Positions 15,302 to 29,195 of a stretch of DNA of 64,000 nt are shown one piece after another. Under the pieces are notes generated by a model that did no database searches, had not been told where the DNA came from, and worked only from the letters and a program-made list of their open reading frames with translations. How positions within the stretch are numbered: position 1 is the stretch's first letter; each line of letters begins with the position of its first letter. Source of the DNA: Chlorokybus atmophyticus (taxonomy: Eukaryota > Streptophyta > Chlorokybophyceae > Chlorokybales > Chlorokybaceae); contig RHPI01002533.1 of NCBI GenBank assembly GCA_009103225.1, forward strand, positions 237,836 to 301,835, given 5' to 3'. The position numbers and the translations under genes were made by a program.

Positions 15302-18300
15302 ATGTCCAAGTTCAAGAAGGAGCAGCGCCGCAAGAGGTGGGGGGAGGCCGGAGCTGTGTGGGCGGAGGATTATGTGCTGGAGGTGCTGAGACTCAGCAGC
15401 GCTGCGTCGGAGACGGACGATGCGGACTTGAAACAGCTGGCAAAGTCTTTGGAGGTATGCTGCATTGCATGCTTGAGCAGCTTGCAGTCGTCAGCCACGA
15501 ACTTGGAGGCTGCGGCACTACCTTATCACATGTTGCGCATGCAACATATAGCAACACTACCCACATTGGGCATGCCGTTGTTAAGACTTAGACTCAGACT
15601 CAAGTACTGGCGATTGGAGCCATCGTTCCAGCGTAGCTGTACGTCAGCAGTTGCCTGCAGGCATTCTGTAGTAACAGCGTACGTGCTGCTGTATTGCCAT
15701 CCATTGCTGGCTCACAGCTATTACTAGGAGAACCATTGCTGCTGCCATTGAAGCAGCAGCAACAATGTGCACCGTTGTGTACCTTAGCTTTTGCGCTCAG
15801 CGCCGTTCCCTGTACGCAGGTGTTGATAGGATTGTCGACTACCTATGATGAAGTCGTCCACTTGCGAGCGGTGGCAGCCGCGTTCTCCTCCTGCGCTCAG
15901 TCCTGTCATCGCCAATTGCTCTCAGGCGCAATCACCTTGCTTGTGCAAGTGCTTTTTTTGGAAAATTCCAGGCCGCTCCACAAGGAGGTAACTCGCAAAC
16001 AGAGCTGGCAATGCTTGTGGTATATTGCGCAATAGTACCGCGCAAGTCTAATCAGGCAGGGTTCTCTTGCACTGTGGTTGACGGCAGCTGTCGTGTTTGT
16101 CAAACAGGTTCTTTCCGTGTTGCGGCGTCTGCCTTCTGCCTGGGTACAGGACATCGAAGCTGCCCTTACAGCCCAACTTGCTGCTGCAGCCAGCAACGAA
16201 GCCTTGTACTTCACGCTAGCCGGCCCTCTTGTCTCGCTCACTGCGTGCTCCCAGCCATATGCTGAAATCCCTTTGCGAACCACAAGCACACATTGCGCAT
16301 CCGCACTGTGCTTGGCAGGTATGATTGCGCATTTCATCAACAATGCAGCTCCTGAAGTACATGTGTGTTGTTGTGTGTCGTAACGCGGACTATTTCTGAA
16401 CAGTGTCATCTGTAACTTCACAAGCGGCTGGCGGTGCGTACACACCTCGTGTACAAGCTGAAGAGTGTCAGGATGCTTTATCAGCACTGTACTACCTGTT
16501 GCACAGGTATATCACGTTATGCCTTTGAAGGTTTCATTTCCATGTCATGCTGTTAGAATCGGTCAATTGCTGGCCCACAGGTACAGCGAGCAGTTTATTC
16601 CAGATCCAGAAGGTGACAATGGCAGAGCAACTGCACTTACATTGCTTGCCGACACATTGAGCGGCATTTTATCTACTACATACTTCACGAGGGAGAGCAC
16701 TGTTGCTAGTGCTGTGTCGTTTATAGAAGCAGCATCACTCGGCTGTGCCGAGAAGGAAGCGGCTTTCCTGCTTGCACAGCTTTTCTTCCCGTCTTCGCAC
16801 CGCATCAATATGCCAGCCACTCTGTTTGAGGCGCATGCTTATGCGGCACGAGGTTTGTCACTTGCAAAGGTGATTGCAGAGTTTACGCCTTTCGGGTACT
16901 TGTGCTGTTTCAGAGCAATGCTCAAGGCATTACCGCTGGCAGTCTTGCTGCACCCAGTTTCTGCCATCCATACAGAGACCTGGACTCTGTTGTATGACGG
17001 TCTACTGCCAGCGCTGTGCTCAGCGGTGGAGACAGCAATAGATGGCCACTTCAAGTACCATGCCATGACTGGTTTACAGATGTGTCTGCAGCATGTCAAA
17101 GCAGCTCAACTCCGCGTTGACGGTAGACCCTTTGTGAATATGTGACCTCGCACTTTGCTGAGAATGCATCCTTCAACAGCACACGTGGCTTGCTTGAAAG
17201 TCAACTAGCTACTTGTAACTGTGAAGGTGCTGAAAGGATGCTGATGTGTAGCATCTTTGACAGGCCCTGAAGCTGTTGCAGACATTGAAAAGAGTGTTGT
17301 TGAAGACCTTGGTCGCTTCACAGTGAATGGGGCAGACGAAACAACGCCTTGCATGGCAGCTCTCAAGCTTGCAGTCTCCAAGGAAACTGTGTCAAGAGTG
17401 TTGTCAGTTGTATGGAATAACTGGGAAGACCCAGCTGCCCAGGTAAGGTGTAGGTGATGGCGGTCTGCGTGTTCCAAGCAAGTCCACATTTGAATGCGCA
17501 TTTGAAAGTTGCCTGCTCAGGATATGGTTCATCTCATGGACAGCATGTTGATGCGTGTTGCAGACAGTTCGGCAGGTGCAGCAAGTGTTTGAGCTGCTGC
17601 TGGACATTACTCAAGGGTTCGAGGATGGTCTCATGTTGAAGCAGCTTGCCAATGAGCTTGTTGCCATTGGGAGTCATCGAAAGGGCAAGCACATCACACT
17701 TGCAGCCGTTGTGCCGCGATTCGGGGCGACACAACTCGTTACGCTTGATCCCAACCTGATGCATGATGTGGTACATGCAATGAAAGAAGACTCCCTGTGC
17801 GGCGCTGTCTCCAACTTCTTGAAAGTAATTCTGGATCACCTCGCTATAGAGTGCAGGTACCTTCAACCTTACAAACAGACACTGTCAGGGTTGCTTGATG
17901 TTGACAATGCTAGCATAGCTGGTGTACCTGTTATTTACATGTTGTCCGTCCGTTTTGTGTACAGCACCATGACAGGAGGTTGCCCAGATGACGGGCGTAG
18001 CTTCTGGTTGCCTGCTGTGCTCTCAGCATTGCTTACAGAGGACCACAAACTGCGACTGAATGTCAGCACATACGCGCTTCCAATTGCACTTGCCAAAGGT
18101 CCAGAAGTGTTAGTAGCGCTTTTGAAGGCTGTCCTGGAAGGGCCAGATACTCAGAAGGCTGCAGCTTTGGTGGCTGTGTTAAAGGTACTGCACTTAACAT
18201 TTCGTAAACGTGTTACTCTCCCCTTCCCCCCTCCTCCTGCAGAGCAGGGTCAGTTGACATTATTCGTTGAGCACTGCACCGGTTTGCATTGTTCTAATGT

Positions 18301-21300
18301 TCACTCAAACAGGAGAGCACCATAGTGTCTTGGTGCTGCAACGCCGCACATGACATGCCTGCGCTTGACACGTGTTTCTGTGTAGTCATGGCTTACATAT
18401 CTGATTCAGTAGGTAGGCCGCAGTCTGCGAATGCTGGACGAGGCTTCCATTGAGCGCGTGACACAGCATGGCCAGACCCTTCTTGAAATCCCGTTGCATG
18501 TCATTCAAGACGCAGCCATCAGCTCATCAGAGGCACTACGCGCAGACGCTTTGGAACTACTTTGTATTAGCGCCAAGGCGACCGCCTTACCGAGTCTGCT
18601 CGACATGTACGAGTGTGCCATTGTTATTGTGCTGGCCATGGTTATGCGTAGTGAAGGGTGTCAAACACGTTGATAATGCAGGCAGCTACTGTCACAGACA
18701 ATACCACTCAACCTCCGCCCATCAGGAGGCTCCTTCCGCCAAAGGTGGTCAGCCGTCTTGAAGAAGTTTCTTCTTAGGCTAAAAGAAAGCCTGGAAAGAG
18801 TGAGTCATGCTCGAAAAGTGCGACTTCAGCGTGGCGTTGCAGGTACCCACATTACAAGTAGCTGCGCACGACTTCACCTTGCACCTTGCACGTTGCAAGC
18901 TTACTCGCCCAAATGCTGCGTCTGGTAGATGAAGATGTAGACTCTGCAGTGTCAGCGGAGGAGCAGCACGCACACGCTGTATGGGAGTTTTTGCGCTGGT
19001 TGTCGCGCCTTTTTTTCGCTTCTTTGTACCCGACTGCTCCATACGAGCGCAAGCTGATGGCCATTGAAATGCTCAACACCCTTGCAGAGGTCTGCTCATT
19101 GTTATTGCATTGCTCGCATTGATATCGACTTGCAGGTCCTGTCCACTTACTTAGGGGATGTTGCTGCAGTTCTGGACTCCAACAGAGTTTGCTGCGACTC
19201 TGACACATCCTGTGGAGCATGCTGGCGAGCACACCTTTCCATACAGCGCCGCTGCGATGGAGCCCGCCACGCTGCACATGCTGCTGTTCAACATGCTGCA
19301 GAGTTTTGATCGTCTACGCGATGGAGCGTATCAGCTACTCATGAAGTACCCAACTCCCCTGCCAGGCTTAGAAAGCCCATCGCAACTGCAACCAATTGTT
19401 GCATGGGCCAAGAACATGCTACTCAGTCCGCGTGTACGAGAGGGGGATGCTGCAGCCCTGGTGCTGAAGCTTGTCTTTCAAAAGTATGTTGTGTCCCTCG
19501 GTTGGGTGATCAGCCTGCACCCAAAACCACAGATACAGGAGCACTGTGTCGACTGCAGCGATGCTATCAGCGCGTGGTTATCAACCCTCTTGGCCAGTCT
19601 TGATCACCAAATTCAGCTGGCAAGACAGGGTAAGCGATCTGCTTCATGCTTGTGTCGTGTCTGAAATCTTCTGAAGCAAGCAATGCACAGTAAAGTTTTG
19701 AAGAAGGCAGTTCTGTCGTTCACAGCCTGATGAATGTACTTGGTGGCTGCAACAGATCTTCTTGCATCCTGCAACGGAGGACTTGTGCATGGGCTTCTGC
19801 TGCTGATGCGTTACTCGCTGGATGCGATCAACTGGACAGCTGCGGTTACTAGTAGAGCCATCAGCTCACTGCGTGATTACATGGCACAGCTGTTGGTACT
19901 GCTCCCGCAAGCGACAGAGCTGGCTTCTTGGGCCGTGAGCTCTAGCAGGTTCAATGTCGCCGAAAGTTTTGATGACTTTGACAACGAGGTTGGTAGCTTG
20001 TGCACAGATGTCGTGTGCAAGCCATAGCTTGCAATCCCCCCTGGTTGACTCAACGCAAGGTTTTTACCTTGTTGTGGTGCGGTTCTGTCATCTGTCAGCA
20101 CGTATTTACATTATGCTGCCTTTGGTGCAGGATGCAACTGAGTCCTTTCATGAAGGCGGTCATGCAGAAACGCATGGCCAGGAGCAGTCGCTTTCCAGCA
20201 TTGATGCGCAAACCGTTTTAGTTGCAAGCTGGCTCTCTGTCAAGGAAGTCAGTCTTGTGCTGGGCACCATGGCACGCAAGTTGCCAATTCAGTCACTACC
20301 TGCCACAGGCAGTGCTGAGGGTGGTGCATCTTGGGTACTGGACTTGGCACAGCTTAAGGCTATGGGGGAGCTTCTTGTAGGCGTTTTGCTTGTGCTGAAA
20401 CACAATGGGGCAGTGGACAAGGCGCACCTGGGTCTTGCTGCTTTGTGTGAGCGGCTGCTGCAATCTGGGAGTGCTGAGCTGAGTCGTCTGCCGGCGCAGT
20501 GGGTTGGCAATCTGTTCGAGCGGATCATGCAGCCAGGCCAGTCCCTTACAGACCTTGTGAGGAGAAGCGCAGGGCTGCCTTTTGCTTTTGTCTCCATCTT
20601 CACTGCAGAGCCTGAAAGTAGCCCAAAGGTTCTGCTGCCCGGAGCCATGGACCAGTTGCTCGCGTTAGCAACTTCCCAGGCATCAGACTACTTTGTACCA
20701 CAAGTGCACGCGTTCAATGTGCTGCGGACAATATTCCAGCACTCTCAGCTCTCGGCTGATACGTCAGCCTTCTGCGCACCGGCTATGGAAGCCGCTATTA
20801 GAGCATTCACTTCCCCGGCTTGGCCAGTTCGCAATGCAGCCACCCTTGCATTCACTGGCCTTGTTCATCGCACAGTCGGTTTCAAGAACCTTCAACAGCA
20901 GGCCTCAAGCCGACATGCGATCACTGGCTCTGAGTATTTCCATCGGTACAAACCTCTGCACCCTTTCTTGGTGTCTGAGCTGCATTGTGCCACACAGCAG
21001 CTAGTCCAAGACACAGCTGCCACCCCCTACAGGCAAGTTACTCGTGGTGCATGATGAGGTGTCTGCCTTGCACTGGAAAGTATGTGGTGACTATTGATTG
21101 CCAATTGCAGCTCGCAGCCCCATCCCAGCTTGTACCCTGTTCTCATTCTCTTATCTCGCCTTCGCCCATCGGCAATGACCATCACAGAAGACCCGTTCAG
21201 TCCCAAAGCATTCCTTGAGGATGTGAGCAGCTGCGCCATGCAGCGCAACTGGCAGATTCGTGCACTTGCAGCCAGAGCACTTGCCCCTCTTGTTGCAGAC

Positions 21301-23171
21301 AAGGACCTGTTGGCGTACTTGATCAGGACGGCACATGGTCTGCCAGCTGCAAGCACACGAGGCATTGATTACAACAAGACGCATGGCCTTCTTTTGCAAA
21401 TGCACGCGCTTTTGCAGCAGAGTGGTGGTGTCATCGCTCAGCACAGCGCTACAAGCGAAGTGACTGAGTTTATTGACGTGGTCTCGGGCAAGTCTTGGCT
21501 AGGATCGTTATCATCCTGCCCTTGCCCTACTATCAGTGCGGCATACATTGCGGTCCTCAATGCCGTAGCTGGCGCTCTGGGAACAGATCACGCAGTTAGA
21601 GATTTGATCCTGAGGCTGTGTCAGGAGACACTTGCAGTACAGGACCAACACGCCTGGGATTCAACTTGCATTGACCTCAGGAAACAAAGCACAGCAATCT
21701 TCTTGACAAATGCTGTGCACCGCAAAGTCAGCATCACCGGCAGTTTGACCATTGTTGTAAGGAAGTGCTTAGCAGATCCAGCATACGAAGTGCGAGCTTC
21801 AGCTTTGCGTTGGCTACGCAAAACGCCCTACGTCGTCCTCAAGGATGCCATCGATGTTGCTGTCATTGCGCGCGACCTTATAGAGTGCCTGCCCCAGGAA
21901 GAGGTGCCAAAGTGTGCCCGTCGACTGCTACAGGCGAGTAGCTGGCCTGTCGCGAATCCTATTGCTGGCACGGTCATATGTGTTGTGCATATACACCCAT
22001 TGCATGCATCGTGTTTGCTGGTCATCTCCTTGACACTTTGTCGTCATCACTAGTACTGCTTATGCGGCCTTCAGGCAAGTACATACTTGTACTGTTTGTA
22101 ACCAATGCCTATAAACAGGTGCTTTTCGTGTGGAGTGTGGACAATACTTCCAGTTCTCTGTTCCAAGGCATGATTTCTTGGCAACAGCTTTGGCAGCTCC
22201 TGCAGCAGACCTTGGCAACCGCACGGCAGCCTGGGCTTCAAGAAGCAGCATTACGCTACCTGGGCATTTGCCTGCATTACATGACAGCCGGCAGCACGCC
22301 AGCAGTATCCCATGAACAGTTGAAGACATGGTGCGAATGCATCATGACATATAGTGCTGCGCGACAAACTGCAAGCATGCGTCGAGCGGCGGTTGACGCC
22401 ATACTGGCTTCCAACATGCTGCATTTGTTGTTAGTTGCCAAGTATGCGCCAGCTGCACTGCTGACCTGGCAAGTAACCCTGCATGTATGTGGCGATGAGA
22501 ACTACGACACACGTGCTGCTGCTGCGCGCGCGCTGCATACTGCAATCAGTGCTCCTGGCACGCCACCTCCCCAGCTTGAAAAGGTGTTAGAGGCAGCATT
22601 TGCGCATTTGACATCGCATTGCAGTCTACGAGGTGAGTTGGTGGAGTTCTATGCCGGCTGGATTCTTGCAGACGGTGCATCAGCGCTGCAGCGAGCCGGT
22701 CTTGAAACAGATCGCACCTTTGAAAAGGACTCGGACAACGAGTATGAGGAGCACTTGCACTTCGTGCAGCTCGCGGCACAACAGCTGCGCGTCATGGCGG
22801 CAGGCAGCGAGGATGAGCGCATCCTTGCTTGGCGGCACAAGTACCTAGCTGAGCTGCAAGCCTGCTTGCCACAGCTGCGCAGCCAGCAAGAGCAGCATCA
22901 CTGGCTTGAGGCGCTGACCAATAGCCCTGAAGTGTTCCTCGTGTTGTACCGTTTAACTATGGGGCTGTTCGCTGTTGGGCAACCCACAGCCTCAGCGGCA
23001 TTTGTTGCACGGCTGCACGAGACGGTATCTTCCCTGAAAGCTCTTCACCTCACTGCCGTCTTGCAGTTAGTCCTCAGCAGCGCAATGTCGGCTTACAAGG
23101 CAGGTTACCAACTGTCAGCCAGTGAATTGCATGACCTCTACTTCCTACTCAGTCCTGCAATGCCCGCTTGA
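15302..23171 (+). CDS. THADA: THADA/Trm732 homologue (DUF2428 armadillo-type protein)
   Basis: Sixteen exons join in phase: 15302-15454, 15820-15987, 16108-16318, 16404-16506, 16581-17122, 17264-17442, 17564-17856, 17965-18184, 18413-18606, 18682-18799, 18862-19089, 19170-19629, 19756-19988, 20131-21032, 21111-21933 and 22119-23171. They give about 1959 residues, close to the roughly 1950 of human THADA. Diagnostic stretches are TIPLNLRPSGGSFRQRW, EFLRWLSRLFFASLYP, HGLLLLMRY, SVKEVSLVLGTMARKLP, RRSAGLPFAFVSIFTAEP and WPVRNAATLAFTGLVHR, all typical of the DUF2428/THADA core. The yeast relative Trm732 partners the methyltransferase Trm7 (FTSJ1) for 2'-O-methylation of position 32 in tRNA anticodon loops. 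Intron 21033-21110 uses a GC donor. The junction 21933/22119 also needs a GC donor; an alternative with GT near 21938 and acceptor near 22167 is possible. First exons are the least certain. Confidence 0.88.
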
Positions 23172-24172
23172 TTGGCGCCACTCTGCTTCTTTCACTGAAA
23201 GTCTGCAAGTCACCAAGTTGAGCTCAACTTGCCTCGATATGGCATACCTGAAGCAGCCATGATGAGTGGCTAGTCTTGCGGAGTCAGTCAAGACGAGGCG
23301 TCGTGGAGGTGAAGGCGAGCTGGTAGTGTCTGCTGCGTTGCCCTGCCAGTCTTTTCATGCAGCCAACGCAGCAACTCCTGCGGATGAACCCATCGCTTGT
23401 CATAGTAATTGGTTATTTCTGTGTGACCCTGCTGCAGTGACTGCACTGCAGCAGAGTCACATGGCGTATATGGTCATTGCGGTCCAGTGGCTGTGTGTAG
23501 TTGTGTTTTGCTCTGTGAACGTTGTGATGTATACGAAAGTGACAGTTTTACTGATACGTGTACGCTTGCTTAACTATACTGCATCTGTCCGGACAGGCAA
23601 AATGAGTTTCGAAATGTCATTTCATTGCCCAACATCCTTCCTGGTAGTTGAGCTCGTCTGGCTTGCTGGAACACAGACCATAGCCAGCCACGCGTCTTGT
23701 GATTGAGCGGCTGCATGCCCAATGCGTTGTAGCCATCCTGTTGACGTGGTTGTTTCATGAGTGCACCATGTCTACAACACACTCGTCACAGAGGCAACCA
23801 CAGGATAGGAGTAGTGTAGACTAAGTGCTAGCCCGGTGGTGAGTTATATGAAGCGTGTTGCGTGCATGACGACGTGATTGCTAGCACACCATGCATGCGG
23901 ACTTGGTGGCATACCCCTTTTGTACAGTCAATTGTTGTCATGTGCGCAAGACAACCGGCAAGCAGCTGTCGTCGCGTTGTTGGAACTAATCAAACTGGAG
24001 CTGCACCATCTGTATAGACAACCTTTGCTCCCGCTCAACTCCAATCTACCAATACAACCTACACAGTCAGTCAATCCACACGCAACCCAGGAGCTCAACA
24101 CTAGCGGAGCTGTACAAGTCAATGGTCGCAAACCTACAACAAAATGCACTGCCAGTACAAGCCAACCGCAAA
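23172..24172. other. Convergent intergenic region
   Basis: This holds the 3' ends of THADA (+) and the transporter (-). A plus-strand open frame at 23266-23706 has no recognisable content. A perfect 11-bp hairpin lies at 23429-23454 (arms CTGCTGCAGTG). Nothing else is seen. Confidence 0.5.
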
Positions 24173-27100
24173 CTAGGAATCTGCCCCGGTGATGATTCGC
24201 ACAACCATGGTCAAGCGATCCATTGCCTTCGAGTACGTGTATATCCAACTCAACACGAGAGCCGCGTCGTCGTAGTTGTGCAGCGGCATATCAGTAAACT
24301 TGGGGTGGCACTTGACGCACGCATGGAGCAGCTTCCTGCGCTCCAGATATTGCCTGCGCAGCTCCAACCGCGCGGCCTCCAGCTCGTGGATGCCGGCGCT
24401 GGCTCTGGCTTTGATGTCTTTCTTAGACACACTCTCATGCGTGTGCTCGACGCTGCGAAGCATGTCCACCGCAGTCTTCACCATTCGCTCTGCCGCTCGC
24501 GACACCTCCGCAAATTGCGGCTCCAACGGCCCTGTGAGAAAGCGATGCAAGTCCCCGTTATACCTGCACAGAGTTGGGGAGTCAGTAACCTGTGATTGGA
24601 AGATGTATCAGCAAACGCAAATCTTGTACAACCGGGCCAAACTTTTGACCAAGCACTAACAGTTGAGCTCCAAGCTCACATGCCTTGTACTTGCCTGCCA
24701 GTGATTATCGGAGGCCGCTTGTTGACAATTGCCATAGCCGCCAGTCGGTCGGACAAGACCAGCATGCCGGCAAGGGTTTGAGCGACAATCGGCGGCATGG
24801 CCAAGGGTCCTCTCTTCCACATGACGGCCTCCCTTGCGAGGATTAGCTGCACTGCGCTCAGGGGAGCAATCAGCGCCGATTGCACGGAGAAGTTTTTCCA
24901 CTCCGGTGGTGGTGGTGGTGGTTCTCTGTCGTGCTTGTCACTGGCAACAGCAGGTTCATTAACTTCAGCGCCAATGGAGTTGAACTCGTCGTGGAAGATG
25001 TCAACCGTGTTTTGGCCTTTCTCAAGTGTTTGCGCGAGTGTCTCCAGCGCCTCATCGGAAGCATACCATGGCAGGATGAGGTTGCTCACCAAAATGGCAA
25101 ACACGGCGCCGATGGTCATCTCCAGCGGCCTCGCAACGGCCCACTTCCAATTGCCGGTGTCGCCTGGCTGCGGGGTGTACTGCTGGAGTGTGAGAGTGTA
25201 AAGTGTGATAATGAACAGGAAGACCGCGTACATGAACTGCGTGGACAAAAAGAGACCCATAACGAAGGTGATGACGCTGAGGATGGCCCCAAGTACGATT
25301 GGTTCTGATGCGATGTCCACATTGGACATGAGGCCGTACGCGATTGCCGCGGCAATGATCGTGGCGATGATGCGCAGCAGTGCACGGAGCACCGTCGTGT
25401 CCACCTTTGGAAAGATTGTCAGCACGACGCAGAAGTAGGCCCAAAGGGGCTTCCAGTCCGAGACGGTATGGATGTGTTGAATGCTCAGGACCACAACGAC
25501 CACTGTGGCGGTGCAAAGCCACCATTTGCATCCGAACTGAAAGTTTCTGGACCGCAGCGTTCGCTTGAAACTCTCACTGGACTTCAAGTTCTTGGGCAGG
25601 TGATGGAAGAACACAGTAAACCAGCGCTCGATGAGTGCATAGCAGCTCAACGCCTTTGCATGCGGGACCACGAAAGAGAAGTTGGCTTTCAACCAGTGCT
25701 GAACCTTCTGCCACAGGGTTGCTCCCTCCTTGTCCAGAGGCTGATAGTGTGAATTCTTCACCGCCTTCTTTACGGCAGACTCGAGCTCCTGCAAATCTAT
25801 TATGATCTGATGCGTCACGATTGCGGTGAAGATGAGCGCTCGCACTTCCGAGGTCGGCGCTATGACTTGCCCATCCTCTTTAAGTACCTTGCAATCACCG
25901 AGTCAAGAGTTGTAACACAACCACCAAAGCTTGACAAGAAGCAGCACTACAAGAGGACACTTGCCACTTGACTTGAAGTGATACACTACATATATGAACT
26001 ACACACACGCAGCAAAAGACACATCATATCTACACACACACGCGCACACATGTGTGTGAAACTTCTCGTTTGCATATAGACACACAGAGCAAGCAAACAA
26101 GAGACCAACTTGCTGCTTTTGAGTAGAAGTGGCCCACCTGTGCCCAGTATCTATCAAATGCCGCTTTTAGGCCAGCAGTGTGCACGTCCACATACCGCTG
26201 CCAGGCCACGCGCTTGACTCTGCAGAGCGGTGAAAATCCCGTGCGGTTTGCATCGCCTCGCACAATGAACGCCAGTCCGGCACAGACGGCAGCCTGCAAG
26301 CTTTCACATGTGAATCACACTTCGAGCAAGTGTTTCCTCACGTTTGCCAGTGAGAGTGCGAGCACACCATGTCGGCGTAAAGGTAGCGTATCAGCGGTAT
26401 CTCATCTTCATGAAACCACTTGAGAAGCGTCCTGGTGTGAAAATGCCTGCCACCTGCACTGTGCAATCAGCTCGTTGCCATCAATGTAACACGATAGCTG
26501 CATCCATAAAGCTATAATCCACCACAACCACGACGTGAGGCATCAAGATAACCAGAACGCACCTTCCAGCACCATCTCCAGCGCAGTCACCGTTGTGATC
26601 AACTTGTTGACAGCCTGCAGTACTGGAGTTGTTACTCCACTTGTAACAACGGGAATCGTTGACAAAGATTGGCAAAAATACACAGAACACTATGCCTGGA
26701 TGACTGGGTTCCACTCGCTGAGGTTGTAGATACCGTCCACCCATGGGGGCTCCATGGCGGCAATCCCGAGCGCCAGCTGCGCTTTGGCCACGTCGGGCCG
26801 CAGCGTCGCGACGTGGAAGGCCGATGATGGTGACCGGTCTTTCCGGAGCTGCTCCGGGGTAGACAGGCTCCGCAGGGTATCCAAGAACTCATCGTCCGCT
26901 GGCTCATGGCGACTGCTCCAGCGAACCATGCCTGCATACCACAACCATGAACGCGTTGACAACATGCATTGGCTACACACATAACAATGTATTGGCCTGA
27001 GCAGTTGTACTGCCAGCGATGCAATGCAGAACGACTGATGTGTGGTACAGTAACTGTACAATTGCTGTACCATCACAAAAGCTCCACAGCACTAGCAATA

Positions 27101-29195
27101 CACATAGTGAGATAGAGCCAGACTGTGCATGCCCATGGTGCTCGTTAGGCAGCGTGGGGCACACAACATGCTTGCAAGTACTCCTGACCACAAACGCATG
27201 TGCTAACTCCCCACGTCTCTGACCTGCATACTGGCGTTGCTGAGTGTCATCGTCCAGTAGGAACAGCTGGCTGCCGTACTCCGACACGCCGAGTCCCAGC
27301 CGCACGAGGACTTTGGCGAGGGTGTCGCGCAGGCCGCGCGAGGCGGGAAGAGGGAACACGAGGGTTGCTGCGAAGGCTGCCGACCCGCCTGCGATGCAGG
27401 TCGCAAGGACCAGCCACCCGACATTCTTCCACAGCACGCGCGCGGGCCAGGTGTACTCGAAGGAGATAACCGCCACGCCATACACCAGCCCGCTCAACAG
27501 GCCTGCCGACTGCCCCTGCGGTGTCGTCAACGAACGCACCACCGCGATCAGTGCGAGTCCAACGCACGCGAGGAAACACAGCCACGGCACGAAAGCGCCT
27601 GAAAGGCATCAGCAACGATGTCAGCAGTCAGCCGAGCTAAAGGATGCATTGGCATGTATGAAGGGAAGGGAAGTGATTACACTTGTTACCAAAATTGTTG
27701 CTTGGTTTGTCAAGTATGCAAGTGCTCGTGTTTACGCACACGCATCAATGTGCTGTTAGAGCATGCCAGAACACCGATGTGCGAGCACATTTGTCAAGCA
27801 ATGTGCTCTCTGATGCTGTTGTCTGACCTGGCAGTACGCGTGCTAAGGACACAGTGGAACCGCCAAAAGGCGTAGAGAAGGCGGAGTAACCAATGGTAGA
27901 TGCAGCAGCATAAAGCTTGCCTGGACGGCACACGGTGATAAGCAACGTCACACACGCACGCGCACACACGCGTATGCTGCAACAGTCCAGCAGTCCAGTA
28001 TGTCAACAGCCCTCATCACCTCCCCAATATGGAGTTGCTTGAGACAGAAGGACCATAGGCACGAGGTACAGAATCGGGGCCAGGAAGCTTAAGGGGAAGC
28101 GCAGCGGATCTACCAGCACGAACAGCATTGCCACCAATGCGCCCGCCACCAGCTGCGCAACACCCACAACAGTCTCATTACCCATCGCTTTTGGTGTGAA
28201 TCCAGGCATGCATCCGACTGAGATGATCAGCTTACAAAACACAAGCATGTGCTTTGAGAGCCCACACCAGATACCTGTGCCGAGAGTTTGACCTCCATCG
28301 AGTTGATGCAGCGCTGCAAAGGGGTGAGCGCACGCCAGAGGCTACTCCTGTCCAGCGGCTTGGCCTTGAGCATCTGTGCGGCGGGCTTTTCAAGGAGCAC
28401 TTTGTCGCCACCATCACCATCACCACCACCACCACCATTCTGTTTGATGATGATCACATGGTGATCAGCAGCCTCTTCCTTTCCACCCTGCTGCTGCTGT
28501 TGTTCAGCAATCAGAGGTGGTGCCTTGCCATCGCCTTGGGCGGCCTCTCCTGCCTCAAATGAATCGGCGGCGCTTTGTTCATCCGTGTCAAGGTCGACCT
28601 CCCATCCAAGTTTGTATGTTGGCAACAGCGACTTGGTGGTCCCAATTCTGTGCGGAACAACACCTGCAGCGCCCTCGGCTGCCTGTGTAGCAGGCTGGCT
28701 GGGTGGATTGCCACGCCCGAGCCCCTGCATCGTAGTGGGATAGTCACCAATTGCAGCGTCAAACCATATCGACCACGTTGCAGTGTCAAATGCAATTCTG
28801 CTTGCTGCTGACAATTGGTCGTACAGAGCTGTATGTGACTCGAGGTGACATGCTGCCAAGCATACACAAGGCGGGGAGCGTGCACATGCATGTGTGCATG
28901 TTAGTGTTTGCGTACACGTGCGTGGGTATGTGCATGCGCTCGTGCACAAGTGCATATGCGCGTGTGCGCGTGCTCCAATGCGCATGTGCGCGTGCTCCAG
29001 TGCGCATACACGTGCAATGACGCATGCGTGTGCAAGTGTGTCCTGCTTGATTGCTCTGTGCTGTAGTGACATACACGCAACTGCAACTCGCTGATGGTCT
29101 ACATCCAGACATGACTTGTTGCCACAACCACACTTCGCCATGCTTACAGCGCTTACTTGCTCTTGAGCGTCATCGTCATGCTGCGAGTTCTCCAT
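24173..29195 (-). CDS. FUSC/ArAE-type integral membrane transporter
   Basis: Ten exons join in phase: 29157-29195, 28275-28838, 28020-28230, 27224-27598, 26696-26931, 26563-26614, 26342-26453, 26138-26300, 24695-25887 and 24173-24563, giving about 1111 residues. A hydrophilic N-terminal part (Gln-rich, Gly/Asp-rich near 28400-28510) precedes a first hydrophobic block with several membrane spans (VAQLVAGALVAMLFVLVDP, then WLCFLACVGLALIAVV). A soluble region follows, then a second hydrophobic block in exon 24695-25887 (WLCTATVVVVVLSI, LRIIATIIAAAIAYGLMS, PIVLGAILSVITFVMGLF, LFIITLYTLTL, IGAVFAILVSNLILPWYA). A soluble helical tail ends the protein. This two-block layout matches the FUSC/aromatic-acid-exporter superfamily (PF13515-like; relatives AaeB, Bre4-like and ALMT). 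The substrate is unknown. Intron 24564-24694 has a GC donor. The donor of exon 26696-26931 could instead be a GT at 26703-26704. Confidence 0.82.
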
